Shown piece after piece: positions 55,561 to 64,000 of a stretch of 64,000 bases of DNA. The DNA is taken from NCBI RefSeq assembly GCF_022539315.1, contig NC_066314.1, positions 60,869,543 to 60,933,542 of the forward strand, read 5' to 3'. Below the pieces are notes generated by a model, which saw only the letters and a list, made by a program, of their open reading frames with translations, was not told where the DNA came from and did no database searches. The position numbers were made by a program, and so were the translations under genes. Position 1 is the first letter of the stretch. The number at the start of each line of letters is the position of its first letter. Origin of the DNA: Serinus canaria. Taxonomy: Eukaryota > Chordata > Aves > Passeriformes > Fringillidae.

Positions 55561-56960
55561 CTTGCAGTACCTTGTGTTGCCAGGGGTGTTACAGTGGCTG
55601 TAAGCTTCCTTCATTTGCATTTCCCCTTAAAAATAGCAATGGTAGCGACAAGGACATAAAGGAGAGAGGGAAAAAGATTTCACCTTGGTCACTTCTGCTT
55701 CCTTGGTAATGGTGTGAGAATTTTTTTAGGAGGAAGTCAAGCAACTTGGGGTTCTTGAGGGCAAAGTTTCATGAGGTCCTTCAGACCGATTGTGTGCTCT
55801 GCTACCCTTTTGCAGGAGGAGACTCTGTTTTCAAACTAACAACTCTACTGTCTCACTCTACTTCTTGGAGTATCTTGAATATGCCTCTTCTAGTAAATAG
55901 GGAAATTAATTTTCTCTCAGAATCTAGATGATACTTTGACCAGTGCCTCCTTCAGCAAAGCCATTCTTATGTAATAGCAAATACTGATATTTTATTTCTT
56001 TGTAATCTAATACATTTTAATTTCACAATATTGCAGCGCAGAAGTTGAATTTTCAGTGCCAGTGTGAACAGTTCCTGCCTCATATTACAAATGATTACGT
56101 GACACTGACACATCTCTAAAGCTCACCTGCTCTTTTGAGTATTTTGGTGTTCCCTAATAAAGCTTGAGGAAGGTCTCAACCTAATGGAAATGCATTCAAG
56201 GCAAAAGTGTTTTGGACAGGTATTTGTTTCTTTGGGCTGCATTAGAGCACCAAGAGTAGAGTAAAGCTGGGAGCAGGATGGAGCCCCCACATCCTCAAGT
56301 CTCTGAAATGTTTGCTACCAAATTGCAGTACTGATCTGTATATTTTAACTGGGTCACTGAGTGACAGCCATTTGAATGCTTCATGCTCTGCATCTTCCAA
56401 GTAATTGCAGTTTAAGGATTCATTTTAATGTTAATTTTCCCACTTAGACGTTTGAAGCTGAGCTTGGAGTTATGCAAAAAAGAGGCATATCTCGATCTGT
56501 TTTGAATCTGAAATTGAGTGTCTGTATAAAACCAGCCCCACATTATATCTTTACACATTAAAACTTTTTACATTGTACTTTTGAGACGGCAAATGACAAA
56601 GTTTTCACTTTCAAAGATTATTCTGTCTTAAAAAAAGAAATTGATAAGTTTTTGATGACCATAGGACAAGATGTTCTCTCACACATTCATGTCTCAGGCT
56701 CTGGTTGTTTCAAAGCAAAGACTGAAAGTTTACACTGTTTTATCTGACCCACATCCCATCCCACTTGTCTGCACTTTTTTTCCTTCTTTGTAATTATTTT
56801 TGCATCTTTTTCCAAAACATGGCTCCTAAGATGAGCCCTGTCACCTCCAGGCATTAGAACTGACAGGACCTTTAGGAAAAGGAAAACCAAGAGAAGCTTT
56901 GTGATGATTGATTGGGATTTAAAGCTGAGAGATGGGGCTGTGAGAGACAACTGCTCCCTT
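55561..56960. other. Intergenic, no gene recognised
   Basis: AT-rich sequence with only short open frames. No repeat or RNA gene is recognised. Confidence 0.6.
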
Positions 56961-57462
56961 TGAACATTTAAAAAGGTTTATTAAACCTTAACAAAAATAC
57001 AACAAAGGAGTACATAAGGAAAAAGCTGCAGCACTGGGAACTGCCCTTATGGATTCCACATGGCCAGTTCATCTTCAAGATGGATGCTCAGCCTTTTATA
57101 CCCCTGGGGTTGCATCAGCCAGCCCTGGCCCCTCCCAAAGTCTGTCAGTCAGCTCTTCTTTGCCATTTATCAGTGGAGACTGCTTGCTTGTCACTGGATT
57201 AGAGGTCAGGTGTTGCCATGCTGCACCCCCTGAGCTTTTCCATTCCCACCTGCCCCATGCAAGGGACACGTGTGCAGCCTTCTTTGTACCTGCCCTAGAC
57301 AGCCCTGGCTGTCTGATGGCAACAATACAGGGGGGAAAGGGAACTGTGGGGAGAACAGAGGGCATCTGAACTACAATAGCATCACTAAAGCTTTTCTTAA
57401 TATTCACACAATAGTTATCTTTTAATTGTGAGGGCCAATCATCTCATTGTCCATCTATAACA
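56961..57462 (-). mobile_element. Probable solo LTR of a second endogenous retrovirus family, antisense
   Basis: On the minus strand it starts TGTTATAGATGGACAATGAG at 57462. It has a TATA box (GGTATAAAAGG, around 57093-57103) and an AATAAA (56977-56982) about 115 bases further on, and it ends near TTCA at 56961. The order U3, TATA, polyA signal and the TG/CA ends fit an LTR of about 500 bp. The flanks share GCTCC (56953-56957 and 57465-57469), but this is offset from the TG/CA ends by a few bases, so the borders are approximate. There is no internal retroviral sequence nearby. Confidence 0.7.
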
Positions 57463-58540
57463 GGGCTCCTGGCTACTTCTCCAGGCTGCACCCCAAAGCC
57501 AAAAGGAGCATGATTTCCTGGCTCAGGGCGTCCTCCCCGTGTTCTGGCTGTGCAAAAGGGGAATTACAGCTGCGAGGAACTTCAGCAAACCAAACCTCTT
57601 TACTTCCTTCTCGTAGCAACCAGCACAGGTGTTTCAGCGGCTCTGGTTCCCCTCCCTGCACATCCCCGAGGGCAATGCAGCTCCAGATTGCACTTCCTTG
57701 TAGAGCCTGGCCAAGCTCTTTCACTCGGGTGGGGTGGTGATTACTCTGTTGGCTTCCCTGTAACGCTGAGCTGAGCGTGTGTTAAAGTCCTTAAGGGAGA
57801 ACAGCCACTTCCCCAAAAGAAGAGAAGCAAATTCCATCACAAAGGGTTTGTTATGTAAAGAGCTTTTCCCAGTTGGCCACTGGGAAGAGGCAGCTTCAGA
57901 TGCACTTGGCATGCTGGTGGAATGGCTCTTGAGGCAGCGGGACAGCCTTAGTGAGCACAACTACCAGGAGGGAGTTGCAGTGGTCACTGGAGGCACAAGT
58001 GGGGTTGTTGGGATGGACAGGATGAGGAGAGGCTCTGAAGATAAGGAAAAAGCAGCTGAATTGGATTAGGGCTTCAAAGCAAATGGCAGTCTTTGAATGA
58101 CCAGGCAAGAAAAGCAGCTTCAAAAGCAAGACAAAATGATGGCTGGACAGTAAAGAAGGCCAGTAAGTGAATGTTACAGCTTTTATTGCAGAAATATGCA
58201 GCAAAAGAATGTAATTATAGACATGATTTATTAAAATGAGCTGGGAAGCGTCCCAGTTTAAAGAAGCTTTTTATAGAGGAGGCAGCCCACATATTGCCTA
58301 TCCAATTAACAAGAGAGATTTGTGGACATAGGATGTGGGAACTGGCAGCCACAGGGTGAGTGGAAGTGTGTCTGTAAATCACATTTTGACAAGTGAGGGA
58401 GAAGGCCTGGCTCATCACAAGCACTCTGCTGTCTCTGTCTCTTTTCCTTGCAATCCAGAACTGAAGTGTTTGTCCCTTCAAACAGCTGTCCTGCCTTTGC
58501 TTCTTTTGATGCTGTGAAGCTCATCAATATTCATCAGAAC
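57463..58540. other. Intergenic, no gene recognised
   Basis: Overlapping open frames of 60-102 codons lie on both strands. None has a recognisable motif, and no splice or RNA pattern is seen. Confidence 0.6.
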
Positions 58541-58544
58541 TGGG

Positions 58545-58562
58545 GAGAGAGAGAGAGAGAGA
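58545..58562. repeat. (GA)9 microsatellite
   Basis: Nine uninterrupted GA units, flanked by GGG on the left and C on the right. Confidence 0.9.
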
Positions 58563-58865
58563 CTAATTTTCAGCAGAAGCAGCTGAATGACACACTGGCA
58601 ACAAGACCAGATCCTTTCCCTTTTGGAGTCTCCCACCCTGGACACTTCCTGTGACACCACCGTGCTGCTGGCTGGAGGAGGTCTGCCAAGGATTCAGATG
58701 TGATGCCCACACTAATCCTACCAGCTCCCAGTGAGAGTGCATGAAAATCTCAGCAAGCTTGCTAGGTGGTGGGAAGAAGCTTTAAAGGGTGTGCTGTTCT
58801 GTCTAGCCTGTTGGCAAAAGAAAGCCTTCACAATTCTCTAAAGAACTTGTCAGCTAGTTAGTTGG

Positions 58866-58867
<2 letters not shown>

Positions 58868-58902
<35 letters not shown>
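58868..58902. repeat. (TA)17 microsatellite
   Basis: About seventeen uninterrupted TA units, followed by TTTAAAATAAATAATTATGG. Likely variable in length between individuals. Confidence 0.92.
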
Positions 58903-58905
<3 letters not shown>

Positions 58906-59024
58906 AAATAAATAATTATGGTTATTTAGATTTTAAGCAGAAATTAAGTTTTTAAGCCTGTGAACCTCTTCTCCAAAATTCTGGTCTAAGCAGGCCAATT
59001 CAATTTATCTTGCTCTGTGAAGTG

Positions 59025-59416
59025 GCTTCCTGTTGCCATGATATTTTATGAAAAATCCTTTTGCCAGGATTTTTCTCCTGAGAAGCCTCAAAGGAAAAGA
59101 AAAACAATAATTATCTGCTGCTGTGGAATGCAACAGGCGCATCTTTGATTGGTCCATGCTGGTTGTTTCTAATTAATGGCCAATCACAGTCAGCTGGCTC
59201 AGACTCTGAGCGTCACCAGCTTTTATTATTCATTCCTTTCCTTTCAAGCCTTCTGATGAAATCCTTTCTTCTGTTCTTTTAGTATAGTTTTAGTATATAG
59301 TTTTCTTTTAATATAATATATATCATAAAATAATAAATCAGCTTTCTAAAACATGGAGTCAAGATTCTCATCTTTTCCCTCATCCTGGGACCCCTGCAAA
59401 CACCACCACAGCTTCC
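59025..59416 (+). mobile_element. Solo LTR (59031-59410) with 6-bp target duplication
   Basis: The LTR starts TGTTGCCATGATATTTTATG and ends CCTGCAAACACCACCACA, 380 bp in all. The six bases GCTTCC occur directly before it (59025-59030) and directly after it (59411-59416). It has an AATAAA at 59332-59337 and the run AATATAATATATATCATAAA just before it. Exact TG/CA ends and a 6-bp duplication fit the beta-like (ERVK, class II) group; 6 bp is the usual duplication length there. The single LTR reflects loss of the internal part by LTR-LTR recombination. Confidence 0.93.
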
Positions 59417-62400
59417 TAGCTATTAAAGATGATAAAGCATCTGCACTTGTTTCAGGATTTGCTAGTGTTGTTTATGTGTTACATGCATGGCTCTGTATGG
59501 GGATGAGGGTGTAAAAGGAGCTTAGAGACTCTTTCAAAAGCATCACTGTCAGGGCAGTGGCAGTTGTTGGGGATCTGCAGAGATTTGTCAGCCTGGGAAG
59601 AGAAGCTGTGGGAAGTGTTGGGCAGAAATACCTTGCAAGACAACTCTTGCAAGACAGCAGCAGCAGAGACCGAGCCAGCTCTGAGGCTGGGGCTGCACCA
59701 TTCAGTGCCTTCACTGGCCAGCCATGGTGAATTCAGGGGCAGCAGGAGATGCATTTAGCAATGTCAACCCAAGCCCACAAGGCTCCTGCTCCTCGTGATG
59801 GTGTTACTTGCAGTGGTTCCCTTCAGATTTGGCCCTTGGGACCCTGCCTACAGGTGGATGTCTTCTTATTATTCCCTGGGCAATGGCAAATAACTTGGCT
59901 TTTGCCAGGTCTGGCTGATCTGTGCTGGTTGTGACAGATCAGAAGTGATCCCAGGCTTACCATATCTGTTCCTTCATCTGTTTGCCACTGCTCCCTGCTG
60001 AGTAAAATCTCACAGCTGAGCTTGAGACCAAGGCAAACACTTTATTATTTCTTTACTATGAGTAACTTTTTTTTGTTTGTTTTGTTTTCAGGAGGGCTTC
60101 TATACCAACCAAATTAAGACATTTCTTCTATACAGTCAGCAGCAGTCCAAAAACTGATTTGCTCTTGGAGTTTCCAGTGAAATTGCTGTACCCTCAGGCT
60201 GTGACTAAGTGAGCTCAGGTAGCTGTTGTGGGTACTCCAGAGTATGAAGTTTTACATTAGCAATGTACTTATCTTACAGGACTGGAACTATTCATGGAAC
60301 AATAATATTCTTCTCCACTTGAAAATCTTTATCAGATGGAGATTTCCATAATTCTTTGTCCATAAATACAGAGAAAGACAGACATGAATCCCCAAATGGT
60401 GAAGTGCTTTCTATAACTGTCTGATATTTAGGAATCTCATTTTGTGAAGGACATGCAAAGCTTCTGCCTTGTTGTTGATGATGTTTGATCAGATCCATTT
60501 ACCACCAATCCAGATTTGCTAAGGGTTTGAGATGTAAATGTGAAACTGACCCAGCATCACTGAGATTTGCCTGGTTTCACGTCTGAGTTGGACGTGCCTT
60601 TGGCAGATGGGCACTTGCAGCTGATCCAAACCCATTCAGAAGCTCAGCAGATGCTTCTCTGAGCCTCTTCTGGTTTTTTAAAATGGAAACGAAGCATAAA
60701 ACCAGGTGCTTTCTGTGCTGGCCTGAATTAAGGATTTTATTCTTCTTGTTAAAACACATCTGACACATCTTCTAGTTTATCATTTTCAAATGTGACAGAG
60801 TGTAAAACACCAAGTCCTACCTGATAAATGGTGCTGGGAGTCCAGGAACTGCTCTTTTTTTCTGAGGCTCTGGTCCAGTTCTCTGGAATTCAATAGCAAT
60901 TGAATTCAGTTGAGGGGGACTGAATTCAATCAGCAGGGAGCGAGGGCTCTGTGTGCTGCAACACTGCAAATAAAACTGCAATTAGTCATGTCCTTTGCAG
61001 ACACCCTGCATTATGCAGGAGTTCTAATAAGATCTTAAAAGTCACTTTTAGCCTAATTCTTGAGGAAAAAGGAACCTACATTTTTGAGATTAACCATCAG
61101 AGGATGTTTTTACAAAAAGTTTTTGGAGGAGGCAGACCCCTGCTTTAATTATCTGGTCTGAAATATCAGCAGGGTTTTTTGTTTTGGGTTGTTTTTTTTT
61201 TTGTCTTGTTTTATTTCCTTGAAAAAAGAAACAAAGAAAAGGTGCCTTGAAAATGGTATAAAACCATTGCCACCATGCCTGTGGGTTTGCAAAAATTAAG
61301 GGAAAATGGGCTGCCACATCCCAGATATTCCACAGGGTGTTTGGACATAAATGCAAAACCTATCACTACATTATTATCAAGAATGATCGCCCTAATACTG
61401 AGCTAAAATGCTAAGTGGAGAAGAAAGTATTGTTGTCACAACTGGCCTGAATCTGGCAGAATTCTTTGTTGCTTGTGGCTTATATCATTGAAATAGTTTT
61501 CCAGCTTCTACAACTATGGATTCTCTGCAAGCTGAGCTCAGACAAGGAAGGTCGATAGCAGGAAGGGAAAACCTGCTGCAAACCCATCTGAAGGCAAAAG
61601 GTTGGGACCTCTGGCTCACAGCAACTTACAGGAAAGCCACCCTCGTTTTGTTTGCATGATTTAAGGGGAGCATCTTAACCCTGTGGGGGATTTCTTGCCT
61701 TTGAAATGCATTTAGTTAATTATTACAACCTAATTTATTTTCTACTGTGGAATAAACCTTGCTGTGGGCAGCAGAGCATAGGAAGCACAAGATAGTGCTT
61801 TTCAGTGGCAAGGCTTCAACTCTGGCATCATTTTTTTGCAATGTTAAACCACAGAATCCACAAGGGAGGTGCCATAATAGCAAAATGCTGTTAAAAGTGA
61901 TGATGTATTTTATAAGGGCTTCATAATATTTGCAGATAATCTCAGTTTGCCAATTTGTCAAGTCATTATTCTCCATCTGTGATGCCCAGTGATAACCAAA
62001 GAGATTTTTAATCCATTTTTATCAACATTAGTGAGCTTATCACAAATACTTTGAAAAAACAAAATGCAAGCATTAAACTCAGTGTGAAGACAATATATTG
62101 TTATTCTAGCATGGGCTCAAACCTGCACAAATGCAAATTAAAATGTTCAGGTCTTCACTTTAGAAACAAAGGGAAGGGATCTGCCTTTGGACACTACTGT
62201 CCACACATATTTTGGTATTTTATTTCTATGGTCAGTGATCATGAGCATATTTTGTCTGGCATGAGACAATTTCACATAATCAGGTGCACAAATGAAAAGT
62301 CAGGGGTTGCAATTAGGCATTCACTCACACCAAACAGGCTGCCCCTAGGCAGGATGAGCACACAGCCTTAGGCCCACAAATGGCAGGCACTTTGCTGTCC

Positions 62401-62590
62401 CTGCACAGGAGCAAAGTAGAAGTTTAAACCTTTTTTCCATGGCCTGGATGCAGACAGACATCTACACATATCCTCTCCCCAGAGACTGAGCAGGACCCAG
62501 TTCAGCAGTGCAACAGAAGCTCCTTTAAGCTCAGGTGGAGAAAGACAGGTGGGAACGAGAGAGACCTCTGTGCTGTGCCTTAAAACTTTT
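59417..62590. other. Intergenic, no gene recognised
   Basis: Short open frames only. It contains the overlapping hairpins at 60886-60930 and a T-rich tract at 61175-61210. No exon chain, RNA gene or CR1 is seen. Confidence 0.6.
60886..60930. repeat. Two overlapping inverted repeats sharing a central arm
   Basis: GAATTCAAT (60886-60894) pairs with ATTGAATTC (60899-60907) around the loop AGCA. ATTGAATTCAGT (60899-60910) pairs with ACTGAATTCAAT (60919-60930) around the loop TGAGGGGG. The middle arm can pair with either neighbour, so the two hairpins exclude each other. Confidence 0.8.
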
Positions 62591-62596
62591 GGGTAC

Positions 62597-62870
62597 TGTA
62601 TTGGTTTGGACAATAGTGATAATTGTTAAGTTAATTAGAACTTTTTTGCCTTGTACATCAGCACCGGGGACCTAAAAGGGACCCAGGACTTTTGCTGCCC
62701 ATAGGTTGGATCAGGTTGTGTGCTCACAGCATCCTCTTCCCGAGCTGCACTATTACAGCTGGACACTAGAGAGCTCCTTGTACCAAAAACAGCTCAGCAG
62801 TGCGAGGGGAGGCTCTCTGAGAGGCGCCTTCCAAGCAGTCCCCCCCCTTTCTAGAGGAATTTTACTTGGG
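62597..62870 (+). mobile_element. Possible LTR-like element, uncertain
   Basis: TGTATTGGTTTGGACAATAG resembles the start of some avian LTRs (TGTATTGGTTTG), and a GC-richer stretch with AGCTGCACTATTACAGCTGG follows. I could not find a matching CA end or target duplication, so this may be chance. Confidence 0.25.
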
Positions 62871-64000
62871 TTTTACTATTGTGTTAAAAATTAATATTCT
62901 CAAGGGAAAGCTGTCTTTGCCAGAGCGATGGCTGCAGCTGTAACTCCACACCTCCTACCCCCACCAAGACAGATTTTGCAGTTGTAACTTGGAAACTAAT
63001 TACACAGATAGCAAAAACTAAATCAAATGCTGCCAGCTTGGAAATTATAATTAAGTTTTCCTTGCAATAACAAACACACTCAATATGTGATTTATTATGA
63101 CTATTGCTGTATTAATGATAGTAATAGTCTATGTCATGCACCTATGCAGATTACATGTTTTCATTTAAATTGCCAGATTACAGTCCCAGATGCAGGATGA
63201 ATTCTAACTAGCTCTCTGCAGTCAGTCTGCTGATAACCTTAAGCCTTACAACACACAAGCTATTGCCAAACACTACTCTATTAGCAAGCAATAAAACAGG
63301 ATGAAGACTGGGTCTACTTTTTTTCATTAGCTGTGTTTGACCTGTCCCCAGAGTTGCCTTTTCCCTATCAATCTCTTATTAAAAACCAAAGCAGAATCCC
63401 CTCTGCTGTCACTGTAAGGGCATATGCATTCCTGCTTTGCAGACTCTGACACAAGCACAGGCTGCTGCAAGATGCTAGAGACAAGCAACAGTCCTATTCT
63501 CTTCCCACAGGGATTTTGCTGGGGGGGTTTGATTTGCATTTTAATCTTGTTCTGAGGTCAGCAGCAGGAGGGCACAGGATTTAAGTGGGAATGGCTCAGG
63601 ATTTTCCCTCCCAAGCAAGTCCTGTCTCACTCCCATCTCAAAATCCTGGGACGCAAAGCCTGGAAAAGTCAGTATGAAAACTCCAGAAAGGCTGGGGAAA
63701 GCCTTGTTCCAGCCTCTGCCATGCACTGTGGCTGTGCTTGGCCAGGGCAGAGAAATAGTTGGCACTCCTGGGACTGTAACAACAGTCCTGTTGAGAGGTT
63801 GGTGTCTGTGCTGCTGCTGGCACAGCTGGGAGACCAGGCTGGCACAGCTGGCAGGGTGGTGCCCCAAGTTGGAGGCTTGCTGTTGCAGTTGCTTAGTGAC
63901 ACTTTCAGCTAGATGGACCAATTCATTATGAATGATGATGTTCCAGATCTGACTAGATTACTTGCAGGCAGCCTGACAGGGCAAAAATAGTTATTGCTGC
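62871..64000. other. Intergenic to window end, no gene recognised
   Basis: About 62990-63190 is AT-rich with homeodomain-type TAATTA and ATTATAATTAAG words. The last 500 bases carry opposing open frames of 60-126 codons that resemble no protein I know. Confidence 0.55.

Noticed and set aside
54281..59410. A provirus bounded by the two related LTRs
   Set aside because: The LTRs are in opposite orientation, and nothing between them resembles gag, pol or env.

Overview
The window is vertebrate nuclear DNA, and almost certainly from a bird. It carries a split gene with GT-AG introns, the typical amniote background of few CpGs, and chicken-repeat-1 (CR1) LINE 3' ends in both orientations. It also has several retroviral LTRs of an avian type. 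The LTRs that share the ATATAATAT-type R region look like those I associate with songbirds, so a passerine is my best guess. That last step is inference from recall.

The left half (715-30909, + strand) is one gene, IPO8 (importin-8, also called RanBP8), a RanGTP-dependent nuclear import receptor of the importin-beta family. I could place 23 coding exons with consistent splice phases. They run from the exon that starts at about residue 56 to the stop codon, with no frameshift and no premature stop. The first two coding exons and the promoter lie to the left of base 1. Apart from one GC-AG intron (21030-27489), every intron is GT-AG. The C-terminal acidic loop is longer than in mammals, through added Gly/Ala and Asp codons. 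The likely 3' UTR runs to an AATAAA at 32443 and contains a CR1 fragment.

The right half (about 32.5-64 kb) has no protein gene that I can recognise. It looks like the left edge of the gene-poor interval that lies 3' of IPO8 in mammals, on the side toward TMTC1. It holds CR1 pieces (about 42.0, 45.7 and 53.1 kb) and an LTR cluster at 54.3-59.4 kb. The cluster contains a well-delimited 380-bp solo LTR with a 6-bp target duplication (59031-59410), a diverged inverted relative (54281-54698), and a third LTR of another family (about 56961-57462). Also here are an isolated G-run and CpG-rich spot at 43.1-43.25 kb, simple repeats, a 24-bp perfect palindrome and a set of overlapping hairpins.

I found no rRNA, tRNA, CRISPR array, bacterial-type operon or intact retroviral coding region. 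I do not see a new biological system. The observations most worth checking are the GC-AG intron, the acidic-loop expansion and the orphan CpG/G-quadruplex spot.
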